A stretch of 64,000 bases of DNA from Chaenocephalus aceratus (lineage: Eukaryota; Chordata; Actinopteri; Perciformes; Channichthyidae): NCBI GenBank assembly GCA_023974075.1, contig CM043792.1:11389456-11453455 (forward strand), given 5' to 3'. Shown here piece after piece: positions 10,843-21,153 of the stretch (its first letter is position 1; every line of letters begins with the position of its first letter). The position numbers and the translations under genes are program-made. A model generated the notes under the pieces. The model had not been told where the DNA came from. It saw only the letters and a list, made by a program, of their open reading frames with translations, and did no database searches.

Positions 10843-11376
10843 TAAAGTCAAAAGTCAAATTTTGACATACATTTTGTTGGTATGAATTTTCTGTGCTAAT
10901 TTAGGTTGGAGTATCACACATGGATGTAGTTGTTTTGGAGAGCTTTATTATAATCTAGTTTGGGCCAGTTTTCTTTGAGGTAAATATGCTAAATGTTTGG
11001 TGTGGCATGTGACTGGTGTTCTCCTCTGTGAGGCCAAGGAGCAGGTTCTAATAGAGAGTCTGTTGTCGGGGGTTGGGTTTAGTGTGACAGAGAAAGTGGC
11101 TAGAGCAGTTGTCTCGGGATCACGTCCATGGTTTCTTGTGGGGTTGCTGTGTATACAGTTGCTTTCCAGTGCCACTGGGTTTCAGTGAATAAATACCCAC
11201 CACAAGTATCTGTACGAAGACTAGGTACGAGTTTAGTCAGATAAGGGACATACACTAATGAGTTAGTTGAGTATGGGGAGTCACCAGTTGTTGTTGCCAC
11301 TAGTTGCATAGTGTAAAGGTTCGGTGTATGTTACCTCAATGTGGTTATCTAGGTTGCTAGATTTTTGTGGTTTGAT

Positions 11377-11571
11377 ATGGCTAACATTGTGGAAGATTTT
11401 GTTCTGTGTCCCTCGGCTGAGTTGTTGGAGCAATGTACAAAGGAGCAGTTGTTGAAGATTGCTCATTATTACTCTGTTGATTTTGATTCCAAGCAAACAA
11501 AGGAAACCCTGAAAAGTGTTTATAAAGGCTCATTTGCTAGACTGTGCGGTACTGATGGACAGGGGAGGTAA
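11377..11571 (+). pseudogene. Gag N-terminal segment, out of frame with the rest
   Basis: 64 codons from the ATG at 11377 (MANIVEDF...) contain CTKEQLLKIAHYY, a pattern common at the N-terminus of fish Gmr1-like Gag proteins. The frame stops with TAA at 11569-11571. The main Gag frame is +1 relative to this one and overlaps it from 11516. The simplest explanation is a single-base change in this copy; programmed frameshifting is a less likely alternative. Confidence 0.7.
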
Positions 11572-13207
11572 GAGCATTGTCACTAAGTATGTGTCTGGCT
11601 TGACATTTGAACAACAGAAAGAATTGTTGATTTTGAGGTTAGAACAAATGAAACTGGATTTGGAACTGCAAAAATTGGCTTTGATTAGCGCAGGTAAAAT
11701 GTCTGCATCGGCATTGAATGAGGAACTTGTAAGTTCACGCTTTGATGTTGCAAGTAATTTACTGTTGTTGCCAAAGTTTAATGAAAATGATATAGACACT
11801 TTTTTTTGTCTGTTTGAGCGTGTTGCTGATTCAAGAGGCTGGCCTGATGAGGACAGAACTTTAATGTTGCAGTGTGTGTTTACAGGTAAAGCACAAGAAG
11901 CCTACTCCGCTTTATCTTCTGATGCCTGTAAAGATTATGATACGGTGAAATCGTCTGTTTTGAAGGCTTATGAGTTGGTGCCTGAAGCGTACCGCCAACG
12001 TTTTAGAGACTGGCGAAAGAGTGGTAACAAAACACATGTGGAATTTACACGGGATTTGATCTTGCATTTCAAGTGCTGGTACTCTTCTTCTGGGGTAAAA
12101 ACATTGGATCAGTTATGTGATTTAATCATTCTGGAGCAGTTGAAACAGTCGGTCCCTGAGAACATTGCAACCTATATTAATGAACATAAAGTCACATGTC
12201 CTACGGAGGCAGCAGTACTGGCTGATGAGTATGTGTTGACGCACAGGCGCATCTTTGGTGAGCGTTATGAAAGGAATGAATCTCAGAGAGCAGGATCTTG
12301 GTCCCCAAAGTTTGCACAGCATCCTAATGGCACAAGCAATGCAAATGTGTGTAATTATTGCCATCAACAGGGTCATTGGAAAAAAGAATGTCCTTTGCTA
12401 GAGGGGAAAAGCAACAATTTTCGTGTGAAGTCAGTTGGTTTGGCTACAACTGTTCATAATCCCAGAGTTGGTGAAACAGAAGTCTTGGCTCCATTGCAAA
12501 TGCAGGGTAAGGCAATTGATATCTCAGAGGTTGAGTCGGGTTATGCTTCGTTTATGTCTGACGGTTTCGTAACCCTAGTTGGGAGTGACAAGAAAGTTCA
12601 AGTCAGGATTTTGAGGGACTCAGGCGCTTTGAATACTTTGGTGAGGGAGGCCATCTTGCCTTTTTCTCCAGATTCAGACACGGGGCGCTGTGTTCCAGTC
12701 AGAGGGATTGGTCTGCAATCCATTTCTGTGCCTGAGCATAAACTGTTTCTGTCCTGTGATTTGGTCCAGAGAGAAGTGGAGGTTGGTGTTCGTCCAGAGT
12801 TGCCCGTGACTGGAGTGGACATCATTTTGGGAAATGACCTGGCAGGTGGTCGTGTTTGGCCAGATCATGCAAAGCCATTCAGGGGTAACAAAATAAACAT
12901 TGAAGGAAAGAGTTTTCATGTTAGAGGCGAGGACTGGTTTTGTACTGATAAGTGTGGAATGATGAACTTTGCTAGAAGAAGCAGTTGTTACAGATGTGGC
13001 AGGAAGAAACCCATGAGGGCACAGATGATGAAAGCTGGAGGAACAGATAGTTGGAAAACTCTGGCTGGGAAGAGCAGGGGTCTCTTCAGTGTATATGATT
13101 GGAAGTGCAATACATGTGGCAATGTCAATTGGGCTAGAAGGTCAGAGTGCAACATTTGTAACACACGGAAGTATGTGAAAGAGAGCTACAGTAACCTCTT
13201 TGGATAA
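11516..13207 (+). CDS. Gag-protease protein fused to ZRANB2 zinc fingers
   Basis: 563-codon frame; the first ATG at 11516 is probably not the native start because the Gag N-terminus lies upstream in another frame. Order of parts: basic/helical region; SCAN-like capsid from about residue 88 to 245 (FFCLFERVADSRGWPDEDR, LVPEAYRQRFRDW, ATYINEHK, EAAVLADEYVLTHR); CCHC zinc knuckle at 279-292 (CNYCHQQGHWKKEC); retropepsin-like domain with the active-site triad as DSG at about 367-369 (RDSGALNTLV) and a later IILGNDLAGG; then from about 463 to 553 a segment that follows ZRANB2, starting GKSFHVRGEDW, with two RanBP2-type fingers. The SCAN-like capsid plus this protease is typical of Gmr1-like gypsy elements, from which the vertebrate SCAN domain is thought to descend. 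The usual polymerase is replaced by the captured piece. The frame is open to the end. Confidence 0.9.
   Translation: MFIKAHLLDCAVLMDRGGKSIVTKYVSGLTFEQQKELLILRLEQMKLDLELQKLALISAGKMSASALNEELVSSRFDVASNLLLLPKFNENDIDTFFCLFERVADSRGWPDEDRTLMLQCVFTGKAQEAYSALSSDACKDYDTVKSSVLKAYELVPEAYRQRFRDWRKSGNKTHVEFTRDLILHFKCWYSSSGVKTLDQLCDLIILEQLKQSVPENIATYINEHKVTCPTEAAVLADEYVLTHRRIFGERYERNESQRAGSWSPKFAQHPNGTSNANVCNYCHQQGHWKKECPLLEGKSNNFRVKSVGLATTVHNPRVGETEVLAPLQMQGKAIDISEVESGYASFMSDGFVTLVGSDKKVQVRILRDSGALNTLVREAILPFSPDSDTGRCVPVRGIGLQSISVPEHKLFLSCDLVQREVEVGVRPELPVTGVDIILGNDLAGGRVWPDHAKPFRGNKINIEGKSFHVRGEDWFCTDKCGMMNFARRSSCYRCGRKKPMRAQMMKAGGTDSWKTLAGKSRGLFSVYDWKCNTCGNVNWARRSECNICNTRKYVKESYSNLFG
12901..13182 (+). 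other. Captured host ZRANB2 segment (two RanBP2 zinc fingers)
   Basis: Finger 1: WFCTDKC, then NFARRSSCYRCG. Linker: MMKAGGTDSWKTLAGKSRGL. Finger 2: DWKCNTCGNVNWARRSEC, then NICN. In order, spacing and wording this is the N-terminal region of vertebrate ZRANB2 (from about codon 3 to 75), a splicing factor that binds GGU in single-stranded RNA. The piece runs without introns, which in the host gene would be expected within this span, so it came from a spliced RNA. Finger 2 keeps the Trp-Ala-Arg-Arg and Asn residues known to contact guanines. Finger 1 has C-X3-C where ZRANB2 has C-X4-C. The RS tail of ZRANB2 is absent. Confidence 0.92.
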
Positions 13208-13524
13208 GATGGGGCAGGCAAGGGGAGCTTCGTCCCAGTCTTCTTGAAATGTTGGCCGTACAGGCATTCCCTGTTTCGTCCACTAAGCAGCAGTAGTTGC
13301 TTTTCCTGGGGTTAGGCTATAATGATTGCAGGTTTTGTGCAAATTTCGGTAGTCACCTCAGGTACTTTTTGTCTTAGTTCCTTCTTTGCCTAGTATCACT
13401 TTTGATAGGCTTATAATGCAGTTTGTATGTGCTCTGAGACGTGTTACTCGGTTTTATGAATTGGAAGAAAATGTTGTCTAATATTCTTGTTTTGTTTCAG
13501 GATCTGAGGTGCTACCTCATTCTT

Positions 13525-13537
13525 AAGGGGGGAGGTG
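13525..13537 (+). promoter_or_regulatory. Polypurine tract
   Basis: AAGGGGGGAGGTG lies directly upstream of the 3' LTR, in the position expected for plus-strand priming. Confidence 0.85.
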
Positions 13538-13866
13538 TGACGGCCCCTAGGCCTTAGACTCAGGTCCCTGGTTAGCCACTCCCCAAATCAGGAGAGATTG
13601 CTGACACCTGATTTGGGTTGACTGCTCAGCTACAAGTATGGGTGCCTGAGCAGTCAGTCTTTCTCTCCTCTTGGGTAGCTTGGCTCTACTGGACCTTGGT
13701 TTGTTTGTTCTTTTGCTATATACTGATGCATGTTCACACACACACCCACACACTACACACATAACTGACTTCATAGTTAATTTAGTTTCTTTAAATAAAT
13801 GCACTTCAATTGGATGAATCATGTGTGGTCTCCTTCCTTTGTCCGTCCTTGAGCCAGGGCGTGACA
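13538..13866 (+). repeat. 3' LTR
   Basis: Same sequence as the 5' LTR apart from scattered changes and a missing octamer around 13768. It has the same TGACGG...GTGACA ends. Confidence 0.95.
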
Positions 13867-13929
13867 ACTATGCAAAGTTCAGATGAAGACCTCATGGATT
13901 TCAGTATTATACACACCTTTTAGGTGTGT

Positions 13930-15650
13930 AAGGAGGGACTGTTAGAAATTAAAATTAATTTGTTATGGCATAATGTACCTTAAACATACTGTCAGTTTAA
14001 ATGCTATTTTATTCTGGAAAAAAACGGAAGTTCTCAATACGAAGCTGTTATTCTGAAAATCCTTCATGACGACATCCGGGACTACCGCCCATTAGTATCA
14101 TTAAAGTGGCTATTGATGCCGTTAATATATAAAGTTATGAAAGAGATAAGGAGGAGAAAAGGCATGTGGAAGTAAGCAATGCATGTAAAATGTCGAAATC
14201 CTCTGTTTAACGCGATATCGGACACAGACGAACGAGGGGGGAAGTCCCCTACGTCACTACAGCTCACAGGGAGGAGGAGCGAACAGCCAGCAAGCGGGAA
14301 GGACGAATGCTTGTAAGCTCTCTTCTGCACGGCCAGCACCTGGGAGAGGAAGCTGCAGCATTTCTCTCCTGACTGAACAATATCCTGTTTGTAACATTAC
14401 CGCAGAGATGTTCACAAGTCTTTTTTTGCAAGTCCAAGTCTCAAGTCTTTGGTCACGAGTCCAAGTCTCAAGTCTTTGTGGGGTGAGACTTGATCAAGTC
14501 TCAAATCTTTGGTCACGAGTCCAAGTCAAGTCTCAAGTCTCTAAAAAAATAAAAGTCTCATGTCTCTTCTGGTTGTAATAAGCCTTCTATTGTCTGCTGC
14601 TATCCAGTCTGCTAAGAATACTGCACAGCTATATCTAAGAAATTCAAAGCATTTACAGTGTTATTATCACTCCTATATCTATTAGCATACAGTATCAGTA
14701 CTGATTAGTTGTTTGTTATATGATCACTTTAAACAGGCTATTGCAATGCAATATGAGGGACAACATCACACTTTAGCTAAATGCAAACAACTTATAAGCA
14801 AAACACTTCAGAATCAGAAATCAGTATCACAAATACAAAGCTAGTAGCAAGCTAAGTTAACATTACATAGCTGATGCTGAGCTAAACATGTTTGCTAACC
14901 GTCCATTTGCGTTAATGTGACTGACCTCTCCGGGTGAGTTTTCAAGTGCCTGTAGAAATTCGACGTTGTTGCGCCAGCATCCTTGATTTTGATATTGCAG
15001 ACTTTGCAGTGTGCACTCCTTTTGTTGGTGCCGCCGGCGTTTTGTTCGAAGTTTTTGTAGTTGAACCTAATTACAAGCGGGGCGGTACAGCCGCAGGTGT
15101 GCCGCCGGTCGCCATTGTGTTACTACGAGGTAGTAACAGAGGCGCGCACGTCTGCGTAATGAGCCCGGCTAAAATAACTGGATGGCCTACCTGCCTGTCA
15201 GCCTTCCATCTGGGCACACATTTATCTCGTGCCCTCATTGGTCATGTGCGCGTTCGTGTCTGTTGGAGGAGGCGGGCTCTATAAGGAAGTAGCAGCCAAG
15301 CAGATTTTCTCCGGTTGTGTATTTTCAAATTCTAGCGATCTCGAGCCGGTTTCTCTCAAATTTACCTACCCCACCTTTAATACGCCAAAAATAGAAAACA
15401 CAATGATTGTTCACGAGTCCCAACACACGAGTCCAAGTTGAGTCTGAAGTATTTTGGTCACGAGTCCAAGTCAAGTCTGAAGTCTCTGTGTGTGCGACTT
15501 AAGTGCGACTCGAGTCCGAGTCGCAGACTCGAGTCCCCATCTCTGCATTACCGCGCTTTTTATTAATTAAAGTACCAATTTTGAACCTTCCCAGAGACTC
15601 CATTTGGTCTTCTTTTTAAGCTTCTCTCCTGGACGCGAGAAAAACAATCA
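13930..15650 (-). mobile_element. Reverse copy related to the hAT at 6984-8267, interrupted
   Basis: On the minus strand, segments such as CTTTTCTCCTCCTTATCTCT and the region around CTCTCCTGGACGCGAG match the element at 6984-8267. The two halves (13930-14402 and 15554-15650) become continuous when the element at 14403-15545 is removed. Its termini are lost or too diverged to place. Confidence 0.75.
14403..15545 (-). mobile_element. hAT element with BED-finger exon
   Basis: Ends CAGAGATG and CATCTCTG, flanked by the exact 8-bp duplication CATTACCG (14395-14402 and 15546-15553). Both terminal regions are made of short AAGTCTCAAGTC-like subrepeats. On the minus strand about 15060-14926 encodes a BED zinc finger (RSAHCKVCNIKIKD, then NFYRHLKTHPER: C-X2-C and H-X4-H) ending at an AG|GTCAG donor. 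The rest of the transposase is missing, so this is a deleted, non-autonomous copy. Positions of about 15140-15387 carry part of a MITE also seen at 21154 and 41366. Confidence 0.9.
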
Positions 15651-15689
15651 TGGTTTACAATACCTGAACCGTAGCGTCCAGTTAGCTTG

Positions 15690-16065
15690 GCCACTGGCTT
15701 AGCGATAAATACACACAGCATTGTATTCTCCTCCCCCTGTCGGCCCTAAAAGCTTCAGAGGGTGGATACATGAGCTCCACAGCGTCCCGCTAATGTGAAA
15801 CACAGCGTTAGCGGGACATTCTCCTCCCCCTGTCGGCCCTTAAAGCTTCAGAGGGCGGATAGCTGGGCTCCGTAGCGTCCAGCTAGTTTAGCCGCTAGCT
15901 TAGCGATAAATACACGCAGCGTTGTATTCTCCTCCCCCTGACGGCCCTAAAAGCTTCAGAGGGCAGATACCTGAGCTCCATAGCGTCCCGCTAATGTGAA
16001 ACACACACACACAGCGTTAGCGGGACATTCTCCTCCCCCTGTCGGCCCTAAAAGCTTCAGAGGCA
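15690..16065. repeat. Tandem repeat of TCCTCCCCCTGTCGGCCCT units
   Basis: The string ctcctccccctgtcggccct followed by aaaagcttcagagg occurs four times (about 15729, 15821, 15929 and 16030). Two alternating spacers separate the copies: one has gcgataaatacac and the other has gcgttagcgggac. Confidence 0.85.
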
Positions 16066-16224
16066 GGGCCGGACTGGGACAATAAGTCAGGCCGGGAATT
16101 ATATACCCAGCCAGGCCACTACCAGTTTTTTGTGCCATTTTGCTGGATTTATTTGTCAATATTTACAGCGTTGCTGCCCATAGTGATGATAGCCCTAGTT
16201 GAAATCTACTACCCAATAATAAAC

Positions 16225-19192
16225 CAACACATCCTCACACCCAGGTCGGCCTATGTTGACGTTATGTCAAGTCCCCTGCCGGCTTTTTCTAACGCAAGGG
16301 GGGGGCCTTAGAGTCAATTTTCAACGCAAGGGGAGGGCCCTTAGCGTCCATTTTCAGCTTTCCGGGATGTCCATAATATGCTTCTATGGACGCTCATGGA
16401 AGCACGGCATTCGTTTATGCCGGCTGCCCTTAAAGGCAATGAGAGCGTCCATTCTCATTGGATAACGGAGAATTGTACACCCGGAAGTAAGTATTCCCCT
16501 TACTGTCGATTGATTTTACAGTGACATCTGCACTACTCATCGACTAAAAAACACCAGATTATCCTTGTTAATTACACAACATTGATTGGTTTAAATTGTG
16601 TGCAATGCTTTTGTATTTTTCCCCTTCGATTCGGAGAAACAAATCTTTTTTCGGAGTAAAGGATGGCAGAAGACACTACACTACCCAGAATCCCCAGCTA
16701 TCGTTTGGACTACACCATGTGCTCTGTTTGACAAACCCCGTGATAGTCCTCAAGCTCTGTGATTGGAGAGTGTGCTCCGAGGGTTACCGAGCCTCGAACA
16801 GCACTTGAAATGGGATGGAACCACGGCAGACTGTTCAAAACTGGATTTGAACGGGTCCACCGCGTCCCCCCCTCCCCCACCCCGTCCCCAGAACTACACA
16901 TGCTGGCTATTCTGTTTCGCAACATGTTCTCTATATGGCACGTCTCTACTGGGAGTTGTAGTTTTAAAAGACGTTTTCGTATTTCCCATAATAAGAAGTT
17001 GCCAGTATTAAACTGTGTACATCCCTGGAGGTTTAGGGGATAGGAAACACTCACATTTAACATATAATTAATACATGGGTGAAAATTGCTCGTGCCCATA
17101 ATGGGCAGTATTAATATATATACACACATGCCAGCTAAGGTCAGAAGAGCTTTATTTAACAGCTGGTGTTATGTTTGTGACCCCTCCTCTTGTTCATTGA
17201 TAACATTACATTACATGAATTGATAAGCCTGAAACATGCACTTGTCAAGGTTCAGAGGCAAATTGTGCAAATATGGCAGTAGCCATCGATCAGCTTAAGA
17301 TAAGATATACTTTATTGATCCCAAGTTGGAACATTTGCGTTACATCAGCATGTGTAACAGTTAAATATGCAGTGGTGTTTATTTGTAAATCATTTAGTAT
17401 AATCACACAAATTCTGTGTTTTATATTTAACAATTCTGTGTTCTTTATTTATTGATTGTTCAATACCTGACAAGGCCGGAGATGAAATATCTGCATACAT
17501 CTACAAGAGTATAATACATTATGTATAATATCAGTTAAAATAAGTGCTTCAACATAGTTAACATTGCTGGAGGTATGCACACATATTGATAGATGTCTTG
17601 TAATGCACTATTGAGGAACCTGCGACCCAAGTTTTTCATTCAGTGCAGAACTACACCACAGTTGTGTAGGCCTATATGATATGTCAATTAACCTTAGAAA
17701 ATCTTGAAATCTTGAACGGGATGTGCAAAATAGTCATTATATACAGTCTTTAATTAACTATTAGTAGAGAATAACGAGTAATGAATATACTTTATAAGGA
17801 TCCTATTAATATCTAATAATAAAAATAATGAAATTCAATAACATGCTTTAACCACCAGGTGTCCCTTTATATCAGCTGTGCACCTTTATGGTGTAAATAC
17901 AGCCTATCTACCAATTGGATCAAATATAAAAGTGAGCCGAATTAGTGTTGATACTGCAAGGAGACGTATTGTGTGAAAAGAAATGTAAGATGTTGTTTAA
18001 TGGCTGATATATTTATGATCCACGTCACGTTTCCAGTTCCTCATGTTTGTCTAGAGTCTTCTCATCAGGGCTCTATAAATACAGAACTACGGCAGATATG
18101 TAATATGTAATGCAGCCGAACCGTGTATTACAATGCCGTTATGTGATGACTTTCAAAGAGAAAAGCAAGAACACTCGGAATAAGGTATTATTTTATTTTT
18201 TAAAAATGTTTTCGGTCTGTTTCCGGTATTTGTTAATGACGATGTGCTGTGAGATGTGAGACTGGAATTGCACAGGGGAAAATAACGTATCTTTAGATGC
18301 GGACTAATATGTTTGCGCTGTGGACCAACACTATACAGTACATTGAAGGGGAAGGGGGGTAGCAATAAAGATAACACCATTAAACAGTTACACAACATAA
18401 CAGAAATAATATCGATAGCAGCGTCCCTAGCAACCACCTTGGTAACAATGAAAACGTTGGACGCAATTTCCTGAAGTAATCTTCGTAATAACTAGCAAAC
18501 TAAAGATCATGTACATCCACTGCACACATCATCTGAAATAACAACTCATATTTCTCGCATCAAATGACATCAAAACGCATTTTAATGGCCAAACTAACTT
18601 TAAAATAGGCATTTTCCACCGAGAATAAAACGAAGTTCGGCCATGTTTTTTTTCTGCAAGGAGAAATTTGAAGATCACGTGACGTCAAACAGAGCTTATG
18701 GTGTAGTCCAAACGATAGCTGGGGATTCTGGGTAGTGTAGTGTCTTCTGCCATCCTTTACTCCGAAAAAAGATTTGTTTCTCCGAATTGAAGGGGAAAAA
18801 TACAAAAGCATTGCACACAATTTAAACCAATCAATGTTGTGTAATTAACAAGGATAATCTGGTGTTTTTTAGTCGATGAGTAGTGCAGATATCACTGTAA
18901 AATCAATCGACAGTAAGAGGAATACTTACTTCCGGGTGTACAATTCTCCGTTATCCAATGAGAATGGACGCTCTCATTGCCTTTAAGGGCAGTCGACACA
19001 AACGAATGCCGTGCTTCCATGAGCGTCCATAGAAGCATATGGACATCCCGGAAAGCTGAAAATGGACGCTAAGGGCCCCCCCCTTGCGTTGAAAATGGAC
19101 TCTAAGGCCCCCCCCCCCCTTGCGTTGGAAAAAGCCGGCAGGGGACTTGACATAACGTCAACATAGGCCGACCTGGGAGTGAGGATGTGTTG
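16225..19192. mobile_element. Foldback element with 508-bp inverted ends
   Basis: Left arm 16225-16732 and right arm 18684-19192 are long, nearly perfect inverted repeats starting CAACACATCCTCAC. AATAAAC flanks both sides (16218-16224 and 19193-19199), a likely 7-bp target duplication. The 1.95-kb interior has no convincing coding frame. It includes a block at about 17300 (aagataagatatactttatt) that looks like a LINE-tail fragment. Long inverted ends fit foldback or Mutator-like elements, but the superfamily is not certain. Confidence 0.85.
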
Positions 19193-19249
19193 AATAAACA
19201 TATGGACATGGGTTATTATTTAAAAAAAATTGCAAATCTATTTAGGAAC

Positions 19250-19789
19250 CTATTCATGTGAACATATTTTAAGTGGGGGTGGACCTCAAACCCTATAGGG
19301 GGGTTCGGGGGCATGCTCCCCCGGTAAGATTTTTTTTTTAAACGTTGGACTTAAATGCATCAATCTGGTGCACTTTGAGGGGGAAATAAAGAGACTACAC
19401 CCATATGAAACAGAACTGTATACATTTAAATAATCATAAAATCATAAGAACATGGCCATAACCAATAACATACCATATATCCAATATGAAAAAACATTGA
19501 AACTTATATATTTATTTGTTTTTGGTTCATTTATAGTTGTGAGTGTGTCTGTGCTCCTGAATCAGCCTCTCCTGTCTCCCTCCTCTCCCCCTGCTCCTCT
19601 TTGAGGCAGCAGCAAAGACTAGTTTTAGCTCTCAACAAGTTTTAAGTTTATCTTACCTTTTTTCACCTAGTTAACATTTTATTTGTATTATTCATGCATA
19701 TTTTACTAATCACTCTCCCCTCAAATGGAAATATGTGTTTACATAAATGGTGACCAAACCGTTTGAGACCCACTGAGAATTTAGACTAA
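19250..19789 (+). mobile_element. Fragment of the CAGGGTCGGC hAT family, copy 1
   Basis: Contains the family block gggggcatgctcccccgg and the right-hand text ggtgaccaaaccgtttgaga, shared with 19816-20856 and 27236-30781. It is cut at 19790 by a Harbinger-like element (GGGTGCGTTCACACC after TAA). Confidence 0.7.
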
Positions 19790-19815
19790 GGGTGCGTTCA
19801 CACCTGCCTTGTATA

Positions 19816-20856
19816 CAGGGCAGGTGGGGGTGGACCTAACCTCCTCTAGGAGGGTCTGGGGGCATGCTCCCCCGGGAAGATTATTTTTAAAATATTGAAG
19901 TTAAATGCATCAATCTGGTACACTTTGAGAGCAAAATGAAGAGATCTATGGTTAGCCTACATCTCTCAGCATCCATATGAAACAGAACTGTACACAGATT
20001 TACTTTTTCTTTATGGATATTTTACTAATCACTCCCCTTTTAAACTGTATTATTACTATTATTATTATTATTATTGTTACTGTCCTATAGTATTTCATAC
20101 CTGTTTTTCATTTATTCTCTTATTCTTTAATAACTATAATAATCATATAAAGGTATTCCTCGCAAATACTTGTTTACATAAATGGTGACCAAACAGTTTG
20201 AGACCCACTGAGATAAGTTAACTTACACTAAAGTTAACTATCTAAACACTGAGAGAGTCCTTACCTCACTGAGCTGACGTTATAGGATCCTCTCAGTCTG
20301 ACAGGAGAGGACTGTCCTCCACCTTGGTGAAGAAACAGCTCTTTATATCCGTTAGCATAGCTAGCTAACCAGATGCTAACAACAACATTTCAAGTTACCG
20401 CTCGCAAACTCACAAAATGCGCTCTTGCCACACACACAGAGCCGAGCTTGAATGAAACAGAGACCCAGAGGTAGGCTACTTGTACTGTACTGTATATCAT
20501 ATTATTTTCGATGGCTTTACTGTATAATCAGTGTAACAGACGAACAGATCGCCACTGGGCTTTCATCTAAACACACAGCCACGTAATGATAACAAAACAA
20601 AGGTCGGGGGTCATTGGTCAAGCAACACACCAATCAGAGAGCAGCAGTGAGCACACCTCAGGCTGTGTTTTATATTTCTATTATTTATTTCTAATGTATT
20701 TCACACAAAAAAACTTTAGTGGAAACGTTTTCACTTATTTGATTATTTTTTTTAAAACGGCAAAGTGGCAAGGCTTGCCCACCCTGCGTTGGGGGGGCAC
20801 AGTGACTCATTTGGGGGGGCATGGCCCGCGAATGACCCCCCATGACGCCGACCTTG
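19816..20856 (+). mobile_element. CAGGGTCGGC hAT family, copy 2
   Basis: Starts CAGGGCAGGTGG and ends GCCGACCTTG, flanked by the exact duplication CTTGTATA (19808-19815 and 20857-20864). It sits inside a Harbinger-like element beginning at 19790; joining the flanks restores that element's text as seen intact at 28786 onward. No coding frame. Confidence 0.85.
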
Positions 20857-21153
20857 CTTGTATAGTCCGGTTGAATCGAACCCTGGTGCGTTTAGCCGCT
20901 TGGTGCGGTTCATTTGGGTCGGTGTGAACGCAGTCCGAGACCTCTTAAGTGAACTAAACAACCGGATTCTGGTCCGCTAAAATAGGTGGTCTCGGAGCGC
21001 TTGCTTGAGAACTCTGGAGCGGTTCATTGCTGGTGTGAACGCAGTCCGCACCAAAACATAGGAAGCTCAGTATTTACGTGTCACAAGAACGCGGATATCT
21101 TCAAAAATCTTTAGCGAAAGAGTCTTTCAAGACATCCGCGGTTGTTTAGTTAA

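Larger units (their letters stand above)
10492..13866 (+). mobile_element. LTR retrotransposon (gypsy, Gmr1/SCAN type), non-autonomous, with captured ZRANB2
   Basis: Two direct LTRs (10492-10830 and 13538-13866) bracket a 2.7-kb body. The body has a primer-binding site directly after the 5' LTR, a leader of about 530 bp, a Gag-protease frame, a tail segment with two zinc fingers derived from ZRANB2, an untranslated part of about 330 bp and a polypurine tract. Reverse transcriptase, RNase H and integrase are missing, so it must be moved by proteins of a full-length relative. The LTRs differ by several substitutions and short gaps (for example near 10650-10735 against 13696-13765), so the insertion is not very recent. 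I could not find a convincing target-site duplication (flanks gagtta and actatgc). Confidence 0.93.

Noticed and set aside
10486..13872. Target-site duplication for the LTR element
   Set aside because: The flanks gagtta and actatgc do not match; the duplication is lost or never formed.
16710..17129. 139-codon minus-strand frame inside the foldback element
   Set aside because: No recognisable motif, and it crosses the arm border; probably chance.
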